A stretch of DNA of 64,000 bases, from positions 2,232,001 through 2,296,000 of the forward strand of contig OY969912.1 in NCBI GenBank assembly GCA_963704505.1, written 5' to 3'. Below, one piece after another: positions 24,468 to 32,611 of this stretch. Position numbers and translations under genes: made by a program. The number at the start of each line of letters is the position of its first letter. Positions within the stretch are counted from its first letter, which is position 1. The notes beneath the pieces are model-generated. The model did not search any database. It saw only the letters and a program-made list of their open reading frames with translations, and was not told the origin of the DNA. The stretch is from VRUE01 sp963704505. GTDB lineage: Bacteria; Actinomycetota; Thermoleophilia; Solirubrobacterales; 70-9.

Positions 24468-26149
24468 GTTCCGGTCTCCGATTCGATCGCGGTCAGTGCC
24501 GCCTCCACGGAGGGGTAGAAGTGGTCTTTGTCGAGCGTGTCCATCAGCCCGTAGCGCAAGGTCAGCTGCTTGAGGCGATCCCGCATCTCGACGAATGCGA
24601 GGTGTATGCCCTCGGCGTTCAACTCGCGATCGAGCTGCTCGAGCATTTCCGCCGCAGTCACGTCGACGTCTGTGATCGCCTCACATTGAAGGACGATCCA
24701 GCCCGGGTTGCGCTCGCGCGCGAGCCGTTTGACTTCGTTTCGGAACCTTCCCGAGTTGGCGAAGAACAGCGGAGCCTCCCATCGGTAGACGACCACCCCC
24801 GTGAGCTCCTCGGCCTCGGGGTACACGGTGACGTCGTGCCACCCGTCCAATCCCTTCGCGCGTCCCAGCACTGCGCCGTGGGGCCACCAGTTACGACGGA
24901 AGAAGAGGATGATCGCCAGCAGGACTGCGACCACGATTCCCTGCAGGACGCCGAGGAGCACAACCCCGGCAGTGGCCACCAGGGAGACGCCGAAGGCGCT
25001 CCTGCGCATCTCGTAATAGCGCCGCAGTATCCGCAGGTCCATCAGCGATACCGCCGCGGCGATGACCACCGCGGCGAGCGCGGCCTGAGGCAGGTCGGAG
25101 AGGAGGGAGTTGAGGAAAAGGAGCAGGGCCGCGACCAGGCCGGCACCCACGAGCCCTGCCAGCTGAGTCTTCGCCCCCGACTGCTCGGCGACGGCGGTCC
25201 TCGAGCCGCTGGTCGAGACCGCGAACCCCTGGAAGAAGCCCGCGGCGACATTCGCGACCCCGACACCGATCATCTCCTGATCGGGCTTGACCTCATCTCC
25301 ACGGCGGGCCGCGAAGCTGGTCGCGGTCGCGATCGTGTCGGTCAGCGACACCAGGGTGATGCCCAGCGCAGCCAGTAGCAGCGCGGGAACATCGCCTGCA
25401 TCTGTCCAAGGGAGTCCCGGGGTCGGCACGCCCTGGGGGAGGGAGCCCACAGTGGCGACCCCGTGGTCAGCCAGGCCGAAGGTCGCAGAAGCGACGGTCG
25501 CCGCAACTACCCCCACGAGGATTGCCGGCACGCGTTTGTTGATCAGTGGCAAAAGGAGTAAGACACCCAGAACCGCAAGTCCGAGTACCAGTGTCGTCGT
25601 GTGGGTATCGCCGAGGCCTTCGACGAACGCCTTCAGCTCGCCGAGAAACGAGTCAGCGTCGGTCGAGAAGCCGAAGAGCTTTGGTAGCTGCCCGAGGATG
25701 ATCGTGATCCCGAGGCCGTTCATGTAGCCGACCTGCACCTCCTTGGAGAGCAGGTCGGCGACAAAGCCAAGCTTGCCGAGGCCGAGGCCGATCTCGATCA
25801 ACCCGACGAAGATCGCCAGCATGCCCGCCAGGACGATCGCCGACCCCGGGTCCCCGACGACCAGCAGCGGGGTGATCGAGGCGAGGATCAGGGGCGAGAT
25901 CGAGGAGTCTGGCCCGAGCACAAGGACCCGCGAGGGCCCGAAGAGCGCGTAGCCCACCAGGCAGGCGATCGTTGTGTACAGGCCGGTGACGGCCGGCAAG
26001 CCGGCGAGCTCCGCGTAAGCCATCCCTTGAGGCACGAGGATCGCGGCCAGCACGAGCCCAGCCACGAGATCGGGGCGCGCAGAGTCGCCGGGGTACTGCC
26101 GGAGGAGCTTGACCCCGGGGACCCATCGATCTAATTGATGTGAGGTCAT
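24464..26149 (-). CDS. SulP-family anion transporter with STAS domain
   Basis: A 561-residue secondary transporter. About 11-12 membrane helices span residues 25-410, with the SulP signature region AAILVPQGMAYAELAG and the conserved GLYTTI and NGLGITIILGQLPKLFG segments. The STAS domain lies at about 435-555 (GVVVYRWEAPLFFANSGRF and DVDVTAAEMLEQLDREL). Substrates in this family are sulfate, bicarbonate and other anions; the sequence does not decide which. It is the first gene of a minus-strand pair with the holin/phosphodiesterase fusion. The gap to the GAP-family gene upstream (26150-26201) is short, so all three may share a transcript. Confidence 0.92.
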   Translation of the reverse strand: MTSHQLDRWVPGVKLLRQYPGDSARPDLVAGLVLAAILVPQGMAYAELAGLPAVTGLYTTIACLVGYALFGPSRVLVLGPDSSISPLILASITPLLVVGDPGSAIVLAGMLAIFVGLIEIGLGLGKLGFVADLLSKEVQVGYMNGLGITIILGQLPKLFGFSTDADSFLGELKAFVEGLGDTHTTTLVLGLAVLGVLLLLPLINKRVPAILVGVVAATVASATFGLADHGVATVGSLPQGVPTPGLPWTDAGDVPALLLAALGITLVSLTDTIATATSFAARRGDEVKPDQEMIGVGVANVAAGFFQGFAVSTSGSRTAVAEQSGAKTQLAGLVGAGLVAALLLFLNSLLSDLPQAALAAVVIAAAVSLMDLRILRRYYEMRRSAFGVSLVATAGVVLLGVLQGIVVAVLLAIILFFRRNWWPHGAVLGRAKGLDGWHDVTVYPEAEELTGVVVYRWEAPLFFANSGRFRNEVKRLARERNPGWIVLQCEAITDVDVTAAEMLEQLDRELNAEGIHLAFVEMRDRLKQLTLRYGLMDTLDKDHFYPSVEAALTAIESETGT

Positions 26150-26201
26150 AAAGCTGGCACCTTCCCATGAACCACCTAAAGGGAGCTCGAGTCGTGAGCT
26201 C

Positions 26202-26906
26202 TTAGACGATCAGGGTCACCACCCCACGGATGATCAAAAGAGCACCCGCGACAGCCAGGACGCGGATCGTGATCCGCCGACCGTCCCGACGCAGCCAGGC
26301 CTTGAAGCGCTCGACCCGACCCGGCGTCGCCTCCGGCTCAAGCCAATAGGAGAGAAGGGGTAACTCCAGCAGAGCCAGCATGATCAGGTTGAAGCCGAGG
26401 ATCACAAGGATGGTCTCCGGCACGCCGAAATCGTCCTTTGCCAAACGGGTCAGAGCGAGGAGGTAGGAGGCACCCGGAAGGGTGAGCAACGCTCCGATGG
26501 CGAAGGTGGTGCGCGGAGAGCCGTGGCTCAAAACTCTCTGCCAGCGTGGCGGGTCCTTTCCGACCTCCGCGTCTCTCTTTTCGGCCTTCCGTCGTTCACG
26601 ACGCTCCCTGAGAATCGCATCACGTTCGGCGCTGAGGGCTCGACCGACGATGAGAAAAATGGACCCGAGGACGATGTCCGCCGCCGGGCTGATTGTGTTC
26701 TTCGCCACTCCGATTACGGGCGATCCCTTCAGCGAAAAAACAATCACTAGCCCGAGGGAGATGCTGGTCATCATCGCCCCGAGCAGGTAGCCGAGCATCA
26801 GGTTTCGCGGCTTCGGCAGCAGCAACATCACTGTGGTCGCGGCGAGAAGGGTCGGGTTCAGCGCGGCCGAAAAGGCCAGCAGAAGAATGTCCACCCCTGA
26901 ACTCAA
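26202..26906 (-). CDS. GAP-family (Sap/SfLAP-like) membrane protein
   Basis: A 234-residue membrane protein with six hydrophobic segments: the pattern ALNPTLLAATTVMLLLPKPRNLMLGYLLGA, then a charged loop (about 95-125) and a second three-helix half. This matches the GAP/SfLAP family of actinobacterial proteins linked to export or addition of surface lipids in mycobacteria. The start is uncertain: TTG 26906 has AGAGG close upstream, and GTG 26894 is also possible. It lies next to SulP, a lipid kinase and a PAP2 phosphatase, so a lipid-envelope role is reasonable but inferred. Confidence 0.8.
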   Translation of the reverse strand: MSSGVDILLLAFSAALNPTLLAATTVMLLLPKPRNLMLGYLLGAMMTSISLGLVIVFSLKGSPVIGVAKNTISPAADIVLGSIFLIVGRALSAERDAILRERRERRKAEKRDAEVGKDPPRWQRVLSHGSPRTTFAIGALLTLPGASYLLALTRLAKDDFGVPETILVILGFNLIMLALLELPLLSYWLEPEATPGRVERFKAWLRRDGRRITIRVLAVAGALLIIRGVVTLIV

Positions 26907-26995
26907 TCACCTCTTCGTGGCCCCGGGTCACGGCGATAGGCTGGAGCGAAGGCTGCTAAACGCGATTCATCGCATGAAGGACCAGGAGCGTTTCG

Positions 26996-28303
26996 ATGTC
27001 GGCTGACCAGGTCAATCCGCACCGGCTGGCCGCCCTTTCGGCGCTTGCCATCGCGATGGTTCTCGCGGTTCTCAGCATCGACATCGTCCTCTCGCAATTT
27101 CCTCGGGGTTTGATTGTCCTTGCCGCCCTCTTATTCGCCATCGCGGCCGGCTGGTACGGCCTCACCCGCGCCGGGGGCGCGAGGCTTTTGGGATTTGGAA
27201 TCGCGACCGTGGCTCTCGCTGTGATCGTGGTCTTATTGGTCGGCGACGGCGATCACCTGGTGCAGGCACTCCTGATTGCAGTGGGCCTGCCGCTCCTGCT
27301 CGTCGCGACGCGGTCGGCCTTCAGGATTCACGTGCAGCTCGACCGGGCACCGGACCCCAGCCGTCCCGTGCTGTTCTACAACCCGAAGTCAGGCGGGGGA
27401 AAGGCCGAGAAGTTCCACCTTGCCGAGGAGGCGCGCAAGCGTGGCATCGAGCCGATCGAATTGAAGCTGGGCACCGATCTCGAGCAACTGGTGCGGGCCG
27501 CGATCGCCGACGGTGCAGACGCCCTGGCGATGGCCGGCGGCGATGGCTCTCAGGCCGTCGTCGCGATGATCGCCGCCGAGCAGGGTCTGCCTTACGCCTG
27601 CATCCCGGCCGGGACGCGAAACCATTTCGCTCTCGACCTCGGGGTTGACCGAGACGATGTCGTCGGCGCGCTCGATGCCTTCTTTAGCGGTCGCCAGAAG
27701 CGGGTAGATCTGGCCGAAGTCAACGGCCAGGTGTTCGTCAACAACGTCTCGCTCGGGCTCTACGCGGAGGCCGTTCAGCGCGAGGGATACCGCGAGGCAA
27801 AGCTGAGGACGATCCTGGACACGCTTCCCGAGGTCCTCGGGCCTGAGGGCGAGGGATCGCAGCTGCGCTGGAAGGGACCTGACGGGGGAGAGGATACGTC
27901 CGGCGCGGCGATCCTTGTCTCCAACAATCGCTACCGCCTGGGGCACGCAGTCGGCTCGGGCACTCGACCGAGAATCGACGAGGGGCTGCTGGGGATTGCT
28001 GTTGCCTCTGCCCCGGGCGGGGAGCGATCGGTGGCCCGACGCCCCTGGCAGGAGTGGACGACGCCCGCGTTTGAGGTCGACGCGGCTGGCGCGATTGCGG
28101 CCGGTATCGACGGCGAGGCGGTGACCCTGGAAGCGCCGCTTCGCTTCAGGATCTTGCCCGCCGCGCTGGGGGTGAGGATCGCCGCCGCGCACCCCGGAGC
28201 CTCTCCCTCTGCGGCGATGCCCGAAGGCGCCTGGGAGACCATTCGCGCCCTGGCGCGTATCGCGTTTGGTAAGACGTCGAGCGCACAGACGGGGTCGCGA
28301 TGA
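26996..28303 (+). CDS. Diacylglycerol-kinase-family protein with N-terminal membrane helices
   Basis: A 435-residue protein. Four hydrophobic segments (about 12-30, 36-54, 62-82, 88-105) precede a DAGKc lipid kinase catalytic domain: VLFYNPKSGGGKAEKF (nucleotide loop), MAGGDGSQAVVA (GGDG motif), IPAGTRNHFALDLG, and a C-terminal beta-sandwich ending around LEAPLRFRILP. The enzyme would phosphorylate a membrane lipid or polyprenol-type substrate with ATP. The ATGA overlap with the PAP2 phosphatase gene makes a kinase/phosphatase pair, which suggests interconversion of a phosphorylated lipid. Confidence 0.87.
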   Translation: MSADQVNPHRLAALSALAIAMVLAVLSIDIVLSQFPRGLIVLAALLFAIAAGWYGLTRAGGARLLGFGIATVALAVIVVLLVGDGDHLVQALLIAVGLPLLLVATRSAFRIHVQLDRAPDPSRPVLFYNPKSGGGKAEKFHLAEEARKRGIEPIELKLGTDLEQLVRAAIADGADALAMAGGDGSQAVVAMIAAEQGLPYACIPAGTRNHFALDLGVDRDDVVGALDAFFSGRQKRVDLAEVNGQVFVNNVSLGLYAEAVQREGYREAKLRTILDTLPEVLGPEGEGSQLRWKGPDGGEDTSGAAILVSNNRYRLGHAVGSGTRPRIDEGLLGIAVASAPGGERSVARRPWQEWTTPAFEVDAAGAIAAGIDGEAVTLEAPLRFRILPAALGVRIAAAHPGASPSAAMPEGAWETIRALARIAFGKTSSAQTGSR

Positions 28304-28860
28304 GCGGGTGGTTGAGGGAAGCGAAGGCGCTTGACGGCGCCGTCTACGCAGCGGTCGCCGCGAGCGACACACCCAAATTGGACAGCGCCATGCGGCGCCT
28401 CTCCGGTGCCGCGGATCACGGCAAGCTCTGGTTCGCGACTGCAGGAGTCTTGGCCCTCTTAGGTGGGCCAGACGGCCGCCGAGCGGCGAAGCGCGGGCTT
28501 GTTGCACTTGGCATCGCCTCCGGGTTCGCCAACCTCGTGGCAAAGCCGCTTGGCGGCCGCGGGCGGCCGACCAGAGCCGAGTCCGAGGAGCTGGAGCGCC
28601 GCCATGTCCAGATGCCACGCTCGAGCTCATTTCCTTCCGGCCACACTGCCTCCGCATTCGCCTTCGCAACCGCCGCTGGTAACGCGCGGCCGGTTCTCTC
28701 GCCGCCGCTCCGAATGATCGCGACGCTCGTCGGCTATTCGAGGGTCCACACGGGCGTGCACTATCCCGCCGACGTGCTGGCCGGAGCATTCATCGGGGTC
28801 AGCGCGGCAGAGCTGGCCGCTCATCTGTTGGATCGCCGAGCCCTCGTTTCCGTAGGCTGA
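28300..28860 (+). CDS. PAP2-family phosphatase
   Basis: A 186-residue membrane phosphatase. The three PAP2 motifs are present: KPLGGRGRP (about 87-95, a variant of KxxxxxxRP), RSSSFPSGHTAS (PSGH, about 107-118) and SRVHTGVHYPADVLAG (about 145-160). It removes phosphate from a lipid or prenyl phosphate. Its ATG overlaps the lipid kinase stop. The glutamine amidotransferase gene starts 4 bp downstream, so the three genes form one transcript. Substrate is unknown. Confidence 0.88.
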   Translation: MSGWLREAKALDGAVYAAVAASDTPKLDSAMRRLSGAADHGKLWFATAGVLALLGGPDGRRAAKRGLVALGIASGFANLVAKPLGGRGRPTRAESEELERRHVQMPRSSSFPSGHTASAFAFATAAGNARPVLSPPLRMIATLVGYSRVHTGVHYPADVLAGAFIGVSAAELAAHLLDRRALVSVG

Positions 28861-28864
28861 CCGA

Positions 28865-29725
28865 ATGTGCCGGCTCTTTGCTCTCCACGCGGGCGATCGT
28901 GACGTAGCCGCCGACTTCTGGCTGCTGAATGCGCCGGACTCAATCGCGCGCCAAAGCGAAGTCAACGCCGACGGCTACGGCCTCGCGGCCCTGACCTCCA
29001 AGCGCGGAATGATTCTCATGCGAAACCCGGTCGAAGCCGCCAGTGACAACGCCTACCAGCAGGTCGCCCAGCGACTTGTGGCGGCCGAGATGGTCGTTCA
29101 CCTGCGCTATGCCGACACCGGCGCCACCTCATTGGTCAACACGCACCCCTTCACCCAGGATGGGCGTGCCTTCGCCCACAACGGCGTCGTCGGAGACCTC
29201 GATCGGATCGAGGCGCGGCTCGGCTCAAACCGGGCGATGGTGATGGGAGAAACCGACTCCGAGCGATTCTTCGCCCTGATCACGCTCGCGATTCGCGACG
29301 CCGGTGGAGACGTCCGCGGAGGCATCACGACGGCAGTGCGCGAGGTCGTCGAGGAGTATGAGCTCTACAGCCTCAATTTCGTGCTCGGCGAACTAGGCAA
29401 CATCTGGGCCTTCCGCTATCCCGAGAAGAATCCTCTGCTGCTCTACCGCCGCGCCGCGGGAGGCGCTACCGGCGACGCCGAACTTGACCACGCAGATAGC
29501 GCCGGCATGCTGCGGCTGCACTCCGACGACGCCGCCGAGACCCCGGTGGTCGTGGTCGCCAGCGAGAAGATCAGCGAGGAGCCGGGCTGGGAGGAGATCG
29601 CCAGCGGTGAGCTGATCCACGTCGGCTCCGATCTCGAGGTCGACCGCGAAACGATCGTCAGCGGCCCCCCGCGCCACCCGATGGTTTTGAGCGGCCGCGC
29701 AGAAAAGGCGCAGTCGTACGTTTAA
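28865..29725 (+). CDS. Class II glutamine amidotransferase
   Basis: A 286-residue Ntn-type glutaminase domain protein. Cys2 (MCRLFALHAG) would be the N-terminal nucleophile after Met removal. ADGYGLAAL, VVHLRYADTG and NTHPFTQDGRAFAHNGVVGDL are the usual substrate and oxyanion segments, and GETDSERFFALI follows. The closest described type is the YafJ/EgtC-like stand-alone family, for which the amide acceptor is often unknown. No synthetase partner gene lies next to it. It ends the lipid kinase-PAP2 operon. Confidence 0.88.
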   Translation: MCRLFALHAGDRDVAADFWLLNAPDSIARQSEVNADGYGLAALTSKRGMILMRNPVEAASDNAYQQVAQRLVAAEMVVHLRYADTGATSLVNTHPFTQDGRAFAHNGVVGDLDRIEARLGSNRAMVMGETDSERFFALITLAIRDAGGDVRGGITTAVREVVEEYELYSLNFVLGELGNIWAFRYPEKNPLLLYRRAAGGATGDAELDHADSAGMLRLHSDDAAETPVVVVASEKISEEPGWEEIASGELIHVGSDLEVDRETIVSGPPRHPMVLSGRAEKAQSYV

Positions 29726-29784
29726 GGCACCCCAGTGCGACAGAGCAGGTTCACGAACTCCGCCCGCCACACGAGCCCGCCAGC

Positions 29785-29898
29785 CCGACCTACCTGCATC
29801 GAAGCGCGGCGCCGGACGGCCGTCAACCCCTTCGGGGTCGGGCGCAAAGCGCCCTTGACTGCCGCCCGGACGCCGCGCTATTCCTCGATGTAGGTCGG
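29785..29898. repeat. Large imperfect dyad with two apical hairpins
   Basis: Arms at 29785-29826 and 29855-29898 pair almost throughout (ccgacctac...cggc...gtcaa against ttgac...gccgcgc...gtaggtcgg). The 28-nt tip holds two perfect small hairpins, CCCC-TTC-GGGG (29827-29837) and GGGCGC-AAA-GCGCCC (29840-29854). The folded shape is a long stem with two short side arms. The gap 29726-30223 contains this and the next dyad and no gene that I can support. The position upstream of a Replic_Relax-like gene suggests a replication, transfer or structured RNA function. Confidence 0.8.
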
Positions 29899-29964
29899 CA
29901 GACGAAGGAGGCTTGACGGTCGGTGGGGGGTGGACGAGACCGTGGACCGGTCTGTGGATCGGCC

Positions 29965-30114
29965 GTCCACCCTCGCCCCGCTTGTCCAAGGGGTTTTGGA
30001 GGGATTCCGGCAGCCGACCACGCCCACACACCATGAGAAAGACATGGGGTGGTGTGCGGTCGTGGTCGGCTGCCGGAAATGTGGAGGCAGGAAGAGAGCG
30101 GGGCGAGGGTGGAC
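29965..30114. repeat. Nested long inverted repeat (150 nt)
   Basis: The outer arms GTCCACCCTCGCCCCGCT (29965-29982) and AGCGGGGCGAGGGTGGAC (30097-30114) are a perfect 18-bp inverted repeat. The inner arms TTCCGGCAGCCGACCACG (30005-30022) and CGTGGTCGGCTGCCGGAA (30061-30078) are a second perfect 18-bp repeat. Inside them CACACC and GGTGTG pair again around a short loop. Asymmetric spacers of about 20 nt separate the two stems. Two exact 18-bp pairings cannot be chance, so selection for DNA or RNA structure is likely. Confidence 0.85.
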
Positions 30115-30223
30115 AGGGCGGGGTGGACTGACGGAGATGAAACTGAGGAGAGGAGCGAGGGGAGGTGGACTGGTGAAGCTGGCTATGGGTGCGATTGGGG
30201 TCGGAGCTACGTCTTGTTGATTG

Positions 30224-30928
30224 ATGGAGACGGTGAAAGTAGAGAGGGTGACTGGCGGAGGCGATGGTGGCCGGAGTCGGGATTGGGAGCTGGTCCGCTT
30301 TGTAGGTCGTCACGGATTGGTGGCGATGCGGCATGTGATGGTCGAGCTTGGCGTCGGTCGCACTGCCGCCTACAGACGCGTCGCTGCATGCGTCGAAGCC
30401 GGCCTCTTGGAGCGCATCGACCTGCTGCGATTCGAGCCCGGCACGCTCCGAGCTACCCGAGACGGTCTTCGCTACGCCGGCCTCGGCCTGCCCCTCGCCG
30501 TCGTCTCGCCGGGCGCCGTCGATCACACCCTGCGTTGCGTCACCACGGGGCAGCTGCTTGGGGAGGAACACGGCCGGGATCTTGTTCTTACCGAGCGGGA
30601 GATCGTCTTTGCCGAGCAGATCGAGGGAGGCCCGATCGCGAGTGCGACGGTGGGTGAGCGACCGGGCGGCGCGCCCAGGTTCCACCGGCCCGACCTCGCG
30701 GTCTTGGCAGAGGCGGGAACGATTGCCATCGAGGTTGAGTTGACCCCGAAGGCGCCGCAACGACTTCAGGGGCTTATCCGCGAGTGGCGCCATGCGATCG
30801 GGTCAAGGGTCGTCGCAGAGGTCCGCTACGAATGCGCGCCGGGTCAGACCCGCCGAGCCGTTGAGCGCGCTGTCGAGCGGGTCCGCGCCGAGCAATTCAT
30901 CGTGATCGGCGAGGCAGTTTCCCGGTGA
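30224..30928 (+). CDS. Replic_Relax/MobC-like protein
   Basis: A 234-residue protein. Residues about 18-75 form a winged helix (DWELVRFVGRHGLVAMRHVMVELGVGRTAAYRRV). The C-terminal part has the segment RPDLAVL...AIEVELTPKAPQRL, characteristic of actinobacterial replication-relaxation (Replic_Relax) proteins of plasmids and conjugative elements and resembling a nuclease-like fold (D, then E-x-E). The family is linked to plasmid nicking and relaxation. ATG 30224 is chosen; a TTG at 30221 would add one residue. It lies between the large dyads and the serine recombinase gene. Confidence 0.75.
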   Translation: METVKVERVTGGGDGGRSRDWELVRFVGRHGLVAMRHVMVELGVGRTAAYRRVAACVEAGLLERIDLLRFEPGTLRATRDGLRYAGLGLPLAVVSPGAVDHTLRCVTTGQLLGEEHGRDLVLTEREIVFAEQIEGGPIASATVGERPGGAPRFHRPDLAVLAEAGTIAIEVELTPKAPQRLQGLIREWRHAIGSRVVAEVRYECAPGQTRRAVERAVERVRAEQFIVIGEAVSR

Positions 30929-30996
30929 AGCTGCCGGCTCACCAGCCACCGATGCCGGCCACGGCGCGACGCTCGGCATTCGCCGCCTTTCGGCGA

Positions 30997-32499
30997 CTAT
31001 TCCGGGCCCGCTACCCCGGCTGGGATCTCGTCCCCCTCGAAGACAAAGGGACGGATCTCATTGCGACGGCGCTGACGGGGAAGGTCGTCAGGGGCTTCTC
31101 CACTCCAGAGGATGCGGGTGCGGTCCGGCGTCGGGTCGACGTTGCGTCCGCGCCCCCTGGACCGACGAACCACGACTGCGTCGATCGACCCGGCGAGAAA
31201 CGCTCGGCGTTCGGCGAGGGACAACTGTCGATAGTCGTCTCGGAGTAGGCGGCGCCCGGCGGGGGACGGTTTGCTCCGCGACACCCCCGCGAGTCTTGCT
31301 TCTGCTTCTCGCTGCTTCATCAGGTACGCATCAAGCCAGTCGTGCCAGGCGGTGCCGAGCTTCCGGCGTGCAGCAGTGTCCAGGCGAAAGTCCTCGGTCG
31401 CGGCGCGTGCCTCCTCAACAACCCTTTGCGCTTCATCGCAGTCGAAGTCATCCGTCACGACCTCTGCCTCTTTGTCGAGTCCGTCGAGAAAAACGCCCTC
31501 GACATACGTCTCGATCGCCTCCGCCTTGATGTAGGCACGCTCTTTGCACTGCCCCGAGGCATGGGAACCCCTACATCGATAGAGAATCTCTCCGCGAGGG
31601 CCGGTGCCTTTGCTCATTCGGTATCGGCAGCCCGCGCAGCGAGCGAGGCCGCTGAGCAGTAGAGCGGGTGGGTCTTTGCGTCCGGTGGCAGTTCGAACCA
31701 TCTGAGCCGCTCGCCAGAGATCTTCGTCGACCAGGGCCGGGTGGGCGTCGCGGTTGACAATGGGCTCACGGCCATCGACGTTCTGCTTGACATAGCGGCT
31801 TGCCTCGCCGCGATAGACGCGGTTCGCGCAAAGCCGTTGAACCGTCGCCGCGACCCATTGCCCTTTCGGTTTCGGTGCGACTTCGTTGAGCCATCGGGCG
31901 ATCTCCGCCCAGGGCTCCCGATTGAGGCCTCGGCGCTCGAACACCTCTATCGCCAATGGCGCCTCGGCGTTCGGAATTAGCCGCCCGTTCTCACCTTTGT
32001 CGTAGCCGAAGAAGGCGGCTGGCGCAATATGCACGCCGCGCTCGATCGCCTTTCGCGCCGAGATGGCCCAGGACTCCTTGATCGTCGCCCGCACAAACTC
32101 TGCAAAGACGAACAGCATGTGCAGGAATGCCTGGCCTGCTGGCGTCGAGTAATCGAGTTGCGGCTCGGTGACGGAAGCAAACGCAGCGTTCTGCTGGCCG
32201 AGCTCAGCGAGGGTGGTGACGGCGCCGAGGAGACTACGAGCGAAGCGATCGCTCTTGTAAACGACTATCCCAGCCGATTCCCCGGAGCGAACTCGCTCCA
32301 TCAGTTCGTTGAAGATCGGCCGATCCATCGTCCCGCCGGAGACGTTCAGCTCGTGGGCCTGCATTACGACCTCGCGGCCGTTCCGTTTGCCCCAATCGAG
32401 GATCGCCTGTTCTTGAACATCGGGCGAGATAAAGCCCTCGCCTTTTCGGCCTCCGACGCGGGAGACCCGGACATATCCATCTAGAGGAGTGGCTTTCAT
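30997..32499 (-). CDS. Large serine recombinase (integrase)
   Basis: A 500-residue site-specific recombinase. The resolvase domain (1-150) has the nucleophile region DGYVRVSRVGG (S13), VYKSDRFARSLLGAV and the helix LHMLFVFAEF. The recombinase domain follows (GYDKGENGRLIPN). A zinc ribbon has CAGC (about 280) and YRCRG...GQC. A charged coiled region and a basic C-terminus complete the large-integrase layout. ATG 32499 has AGGAAGGG close upstream; ATG 32532 is an alternative. The start lies 65 bp from the right junction in dinB, as expected for the integrase of the element. Between them is the dyad GCGTTC-TCAC-GAACGC (32554-32569), which overlaps the junction core. Confidence 0.93.
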   Translation of the reverse strand: MKATPLDGYVRVSRVGGRKGEGFISPDVQEQAILDWGKRNGREVVMQAHELNVSGGTMDRPIFNELMERVRSGESAGIVVYKSDRFARSLLGAVTTLAELGQQNAAFASVTEPQLDYSTPAGQAFLHMLFVFAEFVRATIKESWAISARKAIERGVHIAPAAFFGYDKGENGRLIPNAEAPLAIEVFERRGLNREPWAEIARWLNEVAPKPKGQWVAATVQRLCANRVYRGEASRYVKQNVDGREPIVNRDAHPALVDEDLWRAAQMVRTATGRKDPPALLLSGLARCAGCRYRMSKGTGPRGEILYRCRGSHASGQCKERAYIKAEAIETYVEGVFLDGLDKEAEVVTDDFDCDEAQRVVEEARAATEDFRLDTAARRKLGTAWHDWLDAYLMKQREAEARLAGVSRSKPSPAGRRLLRDDYRQLSLAERRAFLAGSIDAVVVRRSRGRGRNVDPTPDRTRILWSGEAPDDLPRQRRRNEIRPFVFEGDEIPAGVAGPE

Positions 32500-32563
32500 T
32501 GGCCCTTCCTCTACGAGACGTTTCGCATCCACCTTCCGACCCCCTCGACACGAGCGTTCTCAC

Positions 32564-32611
32564 GAACGCGTCCATGTCGAGGTGGGCGATGCAACGCTGC
32601 CAGTCCTTCAC
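32564..32611 (-). pseudogene. Displaced original 5' end of dinB (right junction)
   Basis: From GTG 32611 the minus strand encodes V-K-D-W-Q-R-C-I-A-H-L-D-M-D-A-F, then leaves the DinB pattern at 32563 and becomes unrelated. The start codon overlaps the stop of the preceding membrane-protein gene as GTGA, so dinB was once co-translated with it. Codons are host-like (ATC GCC CAC CTC GAC). Joining this to the sequence left of 18020 would restore a continuous dinB. The last 12 bp (32564-32575) are the right att core. Confidence 0.85.

Larger units (their letters stand above)
18020..32575. mobile_element. Integrative element inserted in dinB (about 14.5 kb)
   Basis: The boundaries are the 12-bp MDAF codons of dinB: gaaggcgtccat at 18020-18031 and gaacgcgtccat at 32564-32575 (one mismatch). 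Chromosomal dinB continues to the left of the first copy. The original first 12 codons, overlapping the upstream gene's stop as GTGA, lie to the right of the second. A large serine recombinase gene starts next to the right end, the usual position of an integrase. Inside are a nuclease gene, a toxin-antitoxin pair, a tRNA-Cys fragment, membrane and lipid genes, two large dyads and a Replic_Relax-like gene. The junction logic is read from the sequence; mobility is inferred. The element may be composite, as the tRNA fragment suggests an older insertion. Confidence 0.8.

Noticed and set aside
24100..24470. Membrane domain of the holin/phosphodiesterase protein as a stand-alone phage holin gene
   Set aside because: The frame is continuous with the phosphodiesterase domain, with no stop or new start in between, and no lysis genes are nearby.
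29913..30130. Possible small genes in the dyad region
   Set aside because: Open frames there follow the inverted repeats and have repetitive Arg/Gly/Thr translations without start signals.
30925..31248. Open frame of 107 codons beginning GTGA at the end of the Replic_Relax-like gene
   Set aside because: Most of it is antisense to the well-supported serine recombinase gene. It may be the start of a truncated gene, but nothing recognisable supports it.
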